Shown one piece after another: positions 1-9,000 of a DNA stretch of 64,000 nucleotides (the stretch's first letter is position 1; every line of letters starts with the position of its first letter). The DNA comes from Stachybotrys elegans (Eukaryota > Ascomycota > Sordariomycetes > Hypocreales > Stachybotryaceae), in assembly GCA_020746835.1 (NCBI GenBank), contig JAGPNK010000005.1, positions 2,170,001 through 2,234,000 on the forward strand, read 5' to 3'. The position numbers were made by a program, and so were the translations under genes. The notes under the pieces are model-generated. The model saw only the letters and a list, made by a program, of their open reading frames with translations, had not been told where the DNA came from and ran no database searches.

Positions 1-153
1 TAATTGCGTATTCTATTGGTTATATAGCCTCAGGGTTTGACAATTTTTTTGCTGTAGCATAGGTAGCATGGCTCTTGCTCGAGTTCCGAGGAAATTGCAT
101 TATTCTATTCTCCTTGACCCCTAACCTTTCCAGTGCTTACCCCGTCGTCTACA

Positions 154-1374
154 TCATGAAACCCCGAGGTCGCGCTCAAACTCCCGCCATTTCGTGCCAA
201 TCGGCTGGATAAACGTCGAGCTCTTCCTCGTCTCGTTCAGCGGCGTCACGCCCGACACCAAGTACAAGGGCGTCATCTCGCCGTCGCTGCTGAAGAAGAG
301 CTTGGGCCGCTCGCGCCGGTTGTACGTCTCGGCCGACCCGTCGGTGAAGTTGACGGTCGAGTTGTACGCCTCGTGCAGCCTGAAGTGCCAGGGCCCCTCC
401 AGGTTCCGCGCAAACAGGTGCGCCCCCACGCGCGGATACCGCCGGCCGTCGTGCTCGACGTAGTCTATCATCCAGTGGTTGAGCGAGTGCCAGTTGCCGC
501 GCTTGTCGCGCCAGAGGAAAGGGTCCTCGGTCCAGAGGGCGTTGTCGCCGCCCTCGGTGGTGTTCCACTCGGCATTGTATACGTGCGTGTACTCTGCGTC
601 CCACTGCGGCGAGGTGAAGATGTCGTAGTCCTTGATGAGCAGGGCGATTTCGCTCGTCGGATTGTCTGGCGCCCAGAGCGGGAAGGGTGAGGGGTTAGTG
701 GCGTGGATGCCGTTGGGACGGTCGCTGTTGACGACCATCCGGAACTCAGACCATGGGCCTCGAATGTCGTCGGTGCTCGCCACGGAGATGTTGTTCGGCC
801 ATGCCGTATACGAGAAGCTCATGCAGCGATCCAGAGGGCCGGCGTCCACGCCGATGGCGTACATGAGATACTTGTCGTCGGCAGGGCTGTAAAACACATC
901 CGGATTGTGCCGAAATGGCGTTGTCACCGTCTGCTGATAGTGGTATGGTCCCTGTGGTCCGGTCCTCGACTCAGCTCGTATGATCTGCGAATGCGGTCTC
1001 CAGCCGCCGAGCCCACACCCATTGGCGAACTGCGACGTGAATAGGTGAAACAGCCGGGGATCCTCGGGGTCCTGCAGAATGCGCCCTCCCCACGAGGCAT
1101 TGCCGTGCGTGCTGTAGTCACCCGGGTTCGTGACGGTGGTGTAGTTGTATCCCAGGTTGCGCGTCGCAGGCGCGAGGTCCAGACGTCCACAGTCATGGCC
1201 GAACCACCCGGCGTCGCACCTGCACACCTTTTGCGCCGGTCGGGCGGCGGCGGCCGTGATGTTGGAGCATTTTTGCACGCAGATGCCATTGAGGCTGCAG
1301 TCCTCGTCCGTTTCACAAGCGTGGGTGGCGTGGAGGAGGACGGCGCAGGCCGAGAGGAGAGGGAGCAGCCGCAT
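154..1374 (-). CDS. Secreted EGF-like plus five-bladed beta-propeller (GH43-like) protein
   Basis: A single-exon gene encoding about 406 residues. The open frame runs back to a GTG at 1395, but the first ATG (1372-1374) is followed at once by a signal peptide (MRLLPLLSACAVLLHA), so I start there. After cleavage comes a cysteine-rich EGF-like module (about residues 20-62; motif CRCDAGWFGHDC). The remaining 340 residues show the W/D/G-rich repeats of a sugar-hydrolase-type propeller, for example GRILQDPEDPRLFHLF, HNPDVFYSP, NALWTEDPFLWRD and RRERPKLFFSSDG. Several N-x-S/T sites fit secretion. I infer a cell-surface or secreted carbohydrate-active or carbohydrate-binding protein. I recognise the architecture, not a proven substrate. 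The acidic DP/D motifs resemble GH43/GH117 catalytic positions, but activity is not established. Confidence 0.8.
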   Translation of the reverse strand: MRLLPLLSACAVLLHATHACETDEDCSLNGICVQKCSNITAAAARPAQKVCRCDAGWFGHDCGRLDLAPATRNLGYNYTTVTNPGDYSTHGNASWGGRILQDPEDPRLFHLFTSQFANGCGLGGWRPHSQIIRAESRTGPQGPYHYQQTVTTPFRHNPDVFYSPADDKYLMYAIGVDAGPLDRCMSFSYTAWPNNISVASTDDIRGPWSEFRMVVNSDRPNGIHATNPSPFPLWAPDNPTSEIALLIKDYDIFTSPQWDAEYTHVYNAEWNTTEGGDNALWTEDPFLWRDKRGNWHSLNHWMIDYVEHDGRRYPRVGAHLFARNLEGPWHFRLHEAYNSTVNFTDGSAETYNRRERPKLFFSSDGEMTPLYLVSGVTPLNETRKSSTFIQPIGTKWREFERDLGVS

Positions 1375-1717
1375 GGTCCTGCAATGGCTCTCCACACGGC
1401 GCGCGATTGCAAAGGGAGGCCTCGGTCATCTACTGTACTGTCATGAGAAAGGGTTTGCGTGCTCGTCACCCCCTTTGCAGGGCATCTTTTTCTCGCACGT
1501 CGGTCTAGGATTTGCCGAAATTTGCCATGATCCAACATGGGTTGGGCCAGGCATAAAGGCCAGGTTATCCCCGCACCCAGACGGTGAGAAGGGAAGTGCG
1601 TTGCGGGGATCTTTTTTTGTAAATAGTTGAGGGCAGTCCTCATCCTGGTGATACTGTATGGTAGTTGTCCCTCACTGCTCAGTACCTATTACACCCTCAG
1701 AACAAGGTACCCTCCAG

Positions 1718-1823
1718 TGGCTGCCACCATTGTCACTGCAGCTTCAGACCGATTGTTATATAAAGCTGAGGGAGCCTTTGCATTCTCATAACCACAGCTA
1801 CACGTATTTTCTCTGTTAGCGAT
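1718..1823. repeat. Diverged direct repeat, copy A
   Basis: This is about 80% identical to 2238-2344 in the same orientation, by hand alignment. Of about 20 substitutions I count about 15 as transitions, plus one 1-base indel. On the minus strand both copies can be read as a similar short peptide (RVAVVMR followed by M or I, then QRL). The repeat may therefore descend from coding sequence. Confidence 0.7.
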
Positions 1824-2237
1824 GTGTGGCATTTCCTGCCTGTGTGTCCCAATGGGATATAGACCAGCGACTTGGAGGAGGGCCTCTCTGATGATAAATA
1901 TTAAATCAATAGATGACAATTGGTTAGAAAATACTCTTGATTGAGAAAAGCTCAAGGCTCGTGGCTACAGTAATGCCAATGTCAAAGTTTTCCAGCTACT
2001 GCAATTGGTTGGGAGCTTCTGTCACGATACTGCTGTGGTGTTAGGCCTTTAACATCTGAGAAGGCCTCTGCAGAGATGGCTTCTGCCACAAGGTCTATAT
2101 GTATGATAAGGCTTCGGCGAGTGACGCAGTCGGGTGAGACGGCTTGTTCCGGGGACCTCGTCGAGATGATGATGATGCGATATCAAGGTTCTCGATGAAA
2201 AATGGCTTCCGGTGACTCGATGAACGCTGCCGCTGGA

Positions 2238-2344
2238 TGGCTGCCATCATTGTCACTGTAGCTCCATGCCAATTGTGATATATGGCTAAGAAAGCCTTTG
2301 TATTCTCATAACGACGGCTACACGTGCTTTTCGCTGCTGACGAT
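2238..2344. repeat. Diverged direct repeat, copy B
   Basis: Partner of 1718-1823, about 520 bp away. The transition bias between the copies fits repeat-induced point mutation or simple decay of a duplicated fragment. No element ends or target-site duplications were found. Confidence 0.7.
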
Positions 2345-3197
2345 CATCTGGTGATTTAATATCATCTGTATCATCAGAAAGAGCTTCCTCGAAGTCACTG
2401 ATCTCTATCATACTGGGATACAGGATCGGGGATTCCCACGCTCTCCAGTGCCTGCTTATCGTTGCATTGCCCATGTAGAATTCTTGTGTTGCGCCAGCGC
2501 CCAAGGTATGCAAAAAGGCGTATCCACGCCTCACCAGCCTCTCGTGACCATGGCACTGGTGTTGAGCCGCAAGGATGAGTCAAGGTAAGCCCAACGCCCG
2601 CCCGGGCAACTACCGATCGACGGGCAGCCAGTATGTCGGAGTTAATTCACGTAAGCCTGAGATCATAAGGCTCGTGCTGATGGAGGTGCTATGGATGGTC
2701 AGGCTTGGCTTATGTTTTGGGAATATCAAGAATCAGAGTTCGCCTTGGGAACAAGCAAACAACAAAGAAATCGGCCTAACTCATACGTGTTGTTTTGAGT
2801 GTAAGAGAGTTGGGCTGTTAGGGCACCTTGATGCCAGACCAGGCACCAAACAAAGAATGGCTACACTGGGCGAGCGAGCCTGAAACAAAGGAAGTGGTAC
2901 AGACAGACCGCCTTGCATCACGGGCATCTAGGCTCTACCGTGACTTGTGCGGGTTTGGGATCCGCGGATCTATTTACAACACGGGGCTGTGCTGCTGTTC
3001 TCTCTAGGTAGCAAGGCCATTGTAGGGCTGTTCGCGTTGCCCCAGGCAGAATGTGTAACCTTTAAATGGAAATAAGCAGCCAGGCTGGTAGGGCAGGAAT
3101 CGCATAATGAAACGGGGATATGCACAAGGCCTGGGACCTGCATGCATGATTGCATGTCTGTGTGTCAGTGCGCTAAACAGCGATATGTCTACACAAA

Positions 3198-3235
3198 TGT
3201 GCACGCACTGTGCACGCACTGTGCACGCACTGTGC
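3198..3235. repeat. 11-bp tandem repeat, three full copies plus a partial
   Basis: The unit tgtgcacgcac occurs at 3198-3208, 3209-3219 and 3220-3230, followed by a partial copy. It is a minisatellite-like tract in intergenic DNA with no assigned role. Confidence 0.9.
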
Positions 3236-3964
3236 CTAGTATCGATAACCTGCCTCCATGTCCATTATCTTGGGTCGACACACAGACAGACACAACACTG
3301 CGCTCCACGGTTCATGGTTCAAATTCACGTGTACAAATCCCCTCCTGGGCAAAGTCAGAGACGTAGTTCAGCAGTCGATTCCCGTCGTCAGATGTTCATC
3401 ATGTATTGCAACCCTTATGATGTGGGGGGTGATCTCCTCCTGTCTACGGTCTTGGGCCCCAGGGCACAAATGTGCGTGTGCTCTCTCTTCTGGTAGCACA
3501 ACCCGACCAGACGGGGGCCCAAATTAGAGACATGTTACAGGGGGGGAGGGGGGTGGATCGGACAATCATGACATGCTCCGCCACCACACCGCATCACACC
3601 ACAGCCTGACCGGATTCACGATGCGCTTGTCACTCCTCATATGCCATGTTCTCAGGACGGATAGTTCCATACCCCATTCATTTAAATGCTGTTCTCCCGG
3701 AGAGGGTCGAAACTCAGCGCTCCATATCCTGACTACAGCCACAAGCCTCACGCCTTTGTCAACCCATTGCACTTTTCTGCCAACTGCTATAGACATTGTC
3801 TGTAACAGGCAGATTTGTCCCACTGAAAGATCGGGGATCCCCCCGTCCTCAGCACACTCACTGCGTTAAAGGGTGCGAGCGGCGGATGGCTTGAACATCA
3901 CCGATGCCTTGAGCTCCATTTTCTACTATTTATCTTTCCTTTCTGTCTTATATCCTCTTCCGCC

Positions 3965-5044
3965 ATGACAGCCTTTCCCTTGCTACACCATTCTCCAACT
4001 CTGCCAACGCGGAAACAAATCATGCGCCAATCCCCTTCCAGAGAGCCATCTTCTTCCCACGCTCCGCTAGCACTCCGGGGCGGAGCGGAATCGGAAGAGT
4101 CCGCGGCGGCATCCCGCGCTTCGGGCGTCAAGCGGAGCTGTGACCATGTCCAAGAGGCAGAGTCTATCCTCGGTGCTATGGACTGGCCTTCTGACACGGA
4201 GAGCGATGCATCGTATGATGAAGCGACTGGGCACGGGAAAGTTGTGCTGGATGCGGATCATGCCCTGAATGCTCTGCGGCCAGAGATTCGCAAGTTTGTG
4301 TTTGAAAAGTTCCGCGAGTGGGAAGAGTCGGCTCGCTTTACTGTTCCTCCAGAGTTTCGCCTGCCGTCTCCGAAGAGGCACAGGAGGAGCAGCAAGAAGC
4401 CGCGAGCAAGCGAGGACCTGGAGGCATCAGAGGTGTCTGATGACTATCTCATTATCCCCCAGAACGATGGATACTTCCGCATCGCCTGCCCATTCTCTGT
4501 TTCCGACCCTGGCGCGTATAAGTCGTGTATGGTTCAGTACGATCTCAAAACTATCGAGGATGTGATCCGACACGTACAATATCACCATCGAATTCCGCCG
4601 TACTGTCCCCGTTGCAACGCCATCTTCTCCAGAGCAAGTGTCCGCGACGACCATCTCAAAACACGCACGTGTACTGTCCGCAGCCCCAAAGTCATCCCCG
4701 GGCTGTCCTGGAACCAGGTGGACAGAATCACCGACTTTGACGACGCTCGCGCAGGTGACCGCGCGCGGTGGATGAGGATCTGGGAAATCTGTTTCCCTTC
4801 CGAACAGCCGTCTTCCCCGCTCTACCTCTCTTCTGGGGTGGGCCGCCTTGTGTCACTCTGCCGGGGCTTCTGGGCCGCTCATGGTTTCGAATACATCATG
4901 CAGGTAGCAGAGCGCCTTGGGGCGGAGAAGGTAGAGTCCTGGGTTGAGGAGGGCGCCATCGACGCTCTCACCAATTCAGCTCTGCAAGACCTGCTGGAAA
5001 ACATCTTCCAGGAATGGGATATGAACGAGTTTAGGAGGGCATAG
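3965..5044 (+). CDS. Two-finger C2H2-type protein, paralogue A
   Basis: A single exon of 359 residues. A Ser-rich, basic N-terminus (about 1-170) contains a KRHRRSSKKPR stretch that could act as a nuclear signal. It leads into a paired zinc-finger module beginning at C175: CPF, spacer, C, then IRHVQYHH, followed by YCPRC, a C-x-x-C finger closed by a late H and C. After the fingers comes a conserved W-rich segment (RWMRIWEICFP...P...P) and a FW motif (CRGFWAAHGF). The same order occurs in the genes at 7729-9000 and 10975-12668, so the three are one family. Fungal genomes carry many such proteins. Their biochemical role is unknown and I do not assume DNA binding. The start ATG at 3965 follows a pyrimidine-rich leader. 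Confidence 0.85.
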   Translation: MTAFPLLHHSPTLPTRKQIMRQSPSREPSSSHAPLALRGGAESEESAAASRASGVKRSCDHVQEAESILGAMDWPSDTESDASYDEATGHGKVVLDADHALNALRPEIRKFVFEKFREWEESARFTVPPEFRLPSPKRHRRSSKKPRASEDLEASEVSDDYLIIPQNDGYFRIACPFSVSDPGAYKSCMVQYDLKTIEDVIRHVQYHHRIPPYCPRCNAIFSRASVRDDHLKTRTCTVRSPKVIPGLSWNQVDRITDFDDARAGDRARWMRIWEICFPSEQPSSPLYLSSGVGRLVSLCRGFWAAHGFEYIMQVAERLGAEKVESWVEEGAIDALTNSALQDLLENIFQEWDMNEFRRA

Positions 5045-5452
5045 GAGGAATCGGGGTGTCCTGGATCGGGTCTCATCGGCATAGAGGTGGGATGGAGTTG
5101 ATGGTGGTCATTTTTATATTTTAGATTGTATAACACTATGCGCCTAGTTGGCCATATGGAGGGGGGCCTGGTATACTTGAATTACTTATTGATAGGAAAA
5201 GTCCATGTTTTATGAAGATGTTGGCTTTAGTGATTTGATACATTGGTTCTGTGGAAGTAGGAGGGATGGTTGAGAGAATGTGAAACTGCAATGTATAATA
5301 GTAAGCGTACTCAACCATATGATGTCAGTCGATGGGGCAACTCGACGGCTACCGACCGTGCTTCGTTGATATGTTTTCACTCGGGCTTTGGGCGGAAATA
5401 TTTGTCTCGTTTACGCCGCAACAGAACATGACGGCACCGAATCCATTTTATT
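5045..5452. other. Convergent intergenic spacer
   Basis: About 400 bp between the convergent 3' ends of the C2H2 gene and the receptor gene. It is AT-richer than its surroundings, as expected for 3' untranslated and polyadenylation sequence. I see nothing else in it. Confidence 0.6.
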
Positions 5453-6630
5453 CTAATATGTACCTTCGCTTGGTGTTGTGGTACTACCGGAAATCCCAGT
5501 ACTCCAATCGCTAATCAGGCGAAGGGTGCGTAAAGGCCGATTAGCTTGGCTGCTTGGAGCGCGGCGACAGATACGCAACACCAAAATGCGCATGATGGGA
5601 ATTGATGCCGCTATGATGGTGACTGCGCACTCAGTCGTGCCCCAGATGAAGATGCCAACTCGCGCCACTGCAACAGGTCATTGGTTAGAACAAAGATCAG
5701 CAAGACACAATAAACCATACTACTCACGGGTACGATTCATACTGCTGAGGCCGAGCATGTGGTAGCATTTGGCAGCGGCAGCGGCGGCGGCGCTAGAACA
5801 TTGTCAGTAGGCGTAATAGCAGCATCACCCTGGAAGACTGACAAGATGCCAAAGGTCAAGGCAATCCCCACGCCAAACTTCTCCCGCGCTCGCATCGGAT
5901 GTTTCCAAATGATTACCCAGGCGAGAACACAGAGCACGAGGTCGACCAGTCCGGAAAATGCTGCTCAACAGTCAGCCAGTGATGACAAGGCACGAACTCG
6001 GGTTGAGCGAGGACTGGCCTCCAGCAAAGATGTTGTAGTATGTCGCAACCAACGGGTCCCAGCAGGTCCCAGGAATGGTTGGCTGCCAGACCTTGCGTGC
6101 CGGGTTGCATTTGGCAAAGGAGAAGATGATGACCAGGTTCATAATGATGTTCATTGAGACGATGAGTATCCATAGGGACAGCCGCATGCGCCCATCCACC
6201 AATCGTATCAAGGTCAGGGCGAATGAGGTTTTGCTCCATGCTGCCCCCAGACGGCGAAGATGCCATAGATTGTTCCCACGAGGGCGATTTGCGGTACATT
6301 GCGAGGGTCGACCTCTGATATATCCTTGCCGAGACCGAGTTCAACGTCGTAAATGGAAATACCAGTGGCAACCAAGAGGCAGATCTACAAAAGGGGAAGA
6401 AGAAGAAAACAACCGGAATATTAACGCCGCCAGTTTCCAATGAAGGGGATGCTGATAGACTGTGGGGGGGAACTCACCCATGAAGCAATCAAGATATAGT
6501 CGTCCCACCATAAGTGCCGGTGGCGAATAACCTTGCAGAATAGGCGGAGGCCCAGAAAGACGGCGGAGACGACGGTCAGCACCACGGAGACAACAATGAT
6601 TGCGGTGCCGAGGTCTGCAGGTTGTGGCAT
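5453..6630 (-). pseudogene. PTH11-like fungal rhodopsin-domain membrane protein, 1-base frameshift
   Basis: Five exons rebuilt on the minus strand: 6478-6630, 6019-6384, 5843-5960, 5728-5792 and 5453-5667. Introns are 93, 58, 50 and 60 nt. The intended product is about 305 residues and matches the fungal rhodopsin/PTH11-like family (several hydrophobic helices; WWDDYILIASW; WSKTSFALTLIRL; GLVDLVLCVLAWVIIW; ARVGIFIWGTTECAVTIIAASIP). These are plasma-membrane receptor-like proteins in filamentous fungi. Exon 2 breaks frame at a run of five C on the plus strand (6244-6248): one extra base would restore VWGAAWSKTSF, whereas the sequence as given reaches a stop soon after. The cause may be a real null allele or an assembly error. 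Intron 2 appears to be GC-AG (donor GCCAGT). I mark it as broken but would call it a gene if the indel proves to be an error. Confidence 0.8.
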
Positions 6631-7728
6631 GTCAACCCGATGGGCGGGACAATTCCACTCCTCCCGGAAAGGCGGTTGTTTATCTTGTTATTCCTGCACA
6701 TGGGAAAGAGGGAAAAGGCGGGGGGAACGTGGGGATTCGAGAAAGCAGAAAAGAAGGGAGGGTCCAAACTCAAAGTACTTATACGACACGAGGCCCTACC
6801 ACCGAAGGCCATGGACCGATGCGCCTACTGAAAAGTATAATGGTCCAGGGAGGCTTGGTGGTCAGCCAAGGGGTGGCTGATTGGTCATAGGAGGCCAAAG
6901 CAGAGCCAGATCAACGAATTGCATGTAGATTGCAGTTAGCGTGGCGCTGCGAGTCATGGCTTACATTTTCAGCTATCGCTACTAGCAAGCCGCTTCTATG
7001 GTTGCAGAGGGATTTCCTGCGATTCATGCCCGCTACACCCAGCTTCCATTCCCGGCATGGCGTTTTGCTTTGACGTTGGCATGCGGCTCACTTAACGTTA
7101 TCCGTCGCCTCACGCCACCGAATGTGATGAGGTCAACTAATAGGTGCGTGTATGAAAGTTTCCAGCCAGACAATAAGGAGATGATTACGTGGTGAGAAGA
7201 CGAAGAAAACAACATTAATATTAATAACAGGGACAAAGATGGACCCTATGCATTGTTATATCCTACCAAGGAGTTGAATCAGCCCCCGCGTATATCAAGT
7301 TACCGCTATGCCAGCCTAGCAAGAGGGTTTATAGAGTACTAAGGCAGTAGCTTAAGGTACTTAGTATCACTGCATAATTTAGTAATAGAAACAAGTATCT
7401 CTTGCTCTTCTACTTGTTATTCACTATTACTCTAGTTAGTGACAGGCTTGCTCCCTTTCCACACTTAAAAAGCTCTTACCTAGAGTCGCGTATAAACTGT
7501 AACCGCATTGCTTTTGACCAGTAACGTAAAGGAAATGCTGCTTTGTATAACTCCTGCTTAGTCCCGTTGTCTATGTTGACAATCGTCCATCCATCGTCAA
7601 AAATAAAAAATAAAATAAAAAACGGCTCAGCCGCCCCACGTTGCCCATCAATCAACACCATTAAACACCGCCACCCTCTTGTCGTCAAGATATTTGCTTC
7701 TGTCTAGGCTAGGCTAGAGAAGTACCCC
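6631..7728. other. Intergenic, 1.1 kb, with AT-rich stretch
   Basis: The first part is the promoter of the receptor gene. From about 7240 to 7640 the sequence becomes AT-rich and rich in TA/AGTA steps, unlike neighbouring coding DNA. That composition is what a RIP-mutated transposon remnant looks like. I could not identify an element, ends or coding remnant. Confidence 0.5.
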
Positions 7729-9000
7729 CTAGTCCTCCGATTCAGGCGGTTGGCCGGGGCCCCATTGCGTCTGGTTAATGATATCCATGCCCTCGTTCCA
7801 AAAGTCACCCATGGGATGACCATACCAGTCTCCTGGAGGCGCGAAAGGGTCTGTTTCAGGGATGAATGTGGGATGTCGTGTGCCCCAATGGGATACAGAC
7901 CTTTCAGGAATGAATTGCTCATCATCAAAGGCTGGAGGCGGAGGCATGGGTTCAGGTGCAGGTCCGGCTCCAAAGAGACGAGGCTCATGCGCGTTGATGA
8001 CAGGGATGGCCGGTATTCCCATGGTGGTGGTTGTTGCAGGGAAAAGGGGGTCCGTTTGATGGTGTTGAGTTTGCTGGTGGTGCTGAGGTTGCTGGTGGTG
8101 CTGGGGCTGCTGCTGAGGTTGCTGCTGTCCTGGGCCTGCTGCTGGCGGCAATCGGCGACTTCTGCTCCTGTTGCCCCTCTCTAACCAGGTGCTGGGAATG
8201 ATTTGGAGAATGCCCCTAACGGCCCATTCTCGAAACATGCCGCTCTGTGCCGGGTCTCGAAGTATGCCGCTCAGCACCGAGTCTCCAAACATGTCACTTA
8301 GCCGCGCCCGGAGGGGCTCCTCCCTCGCCTGGTCGAGGATGATCTGATTCTCTAGCAGGCCTTCCTCGACAAAGGCGGAGGCTGGGCGGGGGAAAAGCGG
8401 AAAGATCCTGCTCCACATCCAGAACCACTTTTCGACTTCGCCCTGACCTCGCGGGGGGCTGATGAGGTCTTGCACCTCGTCCGGGGTCAGCTCCTCAGGC
8501 TGGGGGGCAGGGATGCAAGGGTGGCCGACGTGTTCCCGGAACCCGATGTCGCTTCCAAAGCTCTCCCAGCATATACTGCAGTACATTGGATCCTTAAAGG
8601 CATGGCAGCGCAGCACGTGTTGCTTGGCGTCAGAGAAACGCTTGAATTCGAAGCGTCCCAGGCAATGGTGGTAATAGATGGGATCGAATTTATAGAAGGG
8701 GCAAGCGAACGACTGTCCAGGGGGCTTGACGTTGTCGTTGTCAGCGCCCTGAATCAGGCTTGGATCATCCTGGTCGTCGTCGTCGCCGCCGTCGTCTTCG
8801 CCGTCACCGGCGCCACCACCACCGCCGCCGCCGCCACTGGTGCTGGGCTTCCTCTTTTGCCTTTCCTTTTCCTTTCTGGACCTTCGATTATTATCCGGGG
8901 CATTCCTTTGGGTGCGAGAGGGTCGGCGCTGGCGGATAGGGCTCGTCGGTGTTGTGTACACGGGCCTACTGAAGACGCCCAGCGCCAGGCGAGACGTCAT
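7729..9000 (-). CDS. Two-finger C2H2-type protein, paralogue B
   Basis: A single exon of 423 residues. The N-terminus is basic (RRSRKEKERQKRKPS), then a glycine run and an acidic GDGEDDGGDDDDQDD tract, then the zinc-finger module: FACPFYKFDPIYYHHC, spacer, AKQHVLRCH, then YCSICWESF with a distal H and C. A W-rich motif follows (KWFWMWSRIFPLFPRP), equivalent to that of the paralogues. The C-terminal third is low complexity, with Gln/His repeats (PQHHQQ units) and a Pro-rich tail. The ATG at 9000 is the first in the frame. Relative to the genes at 3965 and 10975 it lacks close sequence identity outside the finger module, so the duplications look old. Function unknown. Confidence 0.83.
   Translation of the reverse strand: MTSRLALGVFSRPVYTTPTSPIRQRRPSRTQRNAPDNNRRSRKEKERQKRKPSTSGGGGGGGGAGDGEDDGGDDDDQDDPSLIQGADNDNVKPPGQSFACPFYKFDPIYYHHCLGRFEFKRFSDAKQHVLRCHAFKDPMYCSICWESFGSDIGFREHVGHPCIPAPQPEELTPDEVQDLISPPRGQGEVEKWFWMWSRIFPLFPRPASAFVEEGLLENQIILDQAREEPLRARLSDMFGDSVLSGILRDPAQSGMFREWAVRGILQIIPSTWLERGNRSRSRRLPPAAGPGQQQPQQQPQHHQQPQHHQQTQHHQTDPLFPATTTTMGIPAIPVINAHEPRLFGAGPAPEPMPPPPAFDDEQFIPERSVSHWGTRHPTFIPETDPFAPPGDWYGHPMGDFWNEGMDIINQTQWGPGQPPESED

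Larger units (their letters stand above)
1375..3964. other. Intergenic, 2.6 kb, no supportable gene
   Basis: No open frame here has a recognisable domain or convincing splice structure. Contents are a diverged direct repeat of about 106 bp (1718-1823 and 2238-2344), an 11-bp tandem repeat near 3200, and otherwise unremarkable sequence. The 3' part is the promoter of the C2H2 gene at 3965. It includes a pyrimidine-rich stretch at about 3920-3960 just before the ATG. Confidence 0.6.

Noticed and set aside
1840..1872. Short match (about 18 bp) between intergenic DNA near 1850 and the 3' coding end of the C2H2 gene near 7883
   Set aside because: The match around cccaatgggata is too short, and flanking sequence does not extend it. 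I could not support a pseudogene of that gene.
3965..4381. Minus-strand frames antisense to C2H2 paralogue A
   Set aside because: They are shadows of a well-supported gene and no domain was seen.
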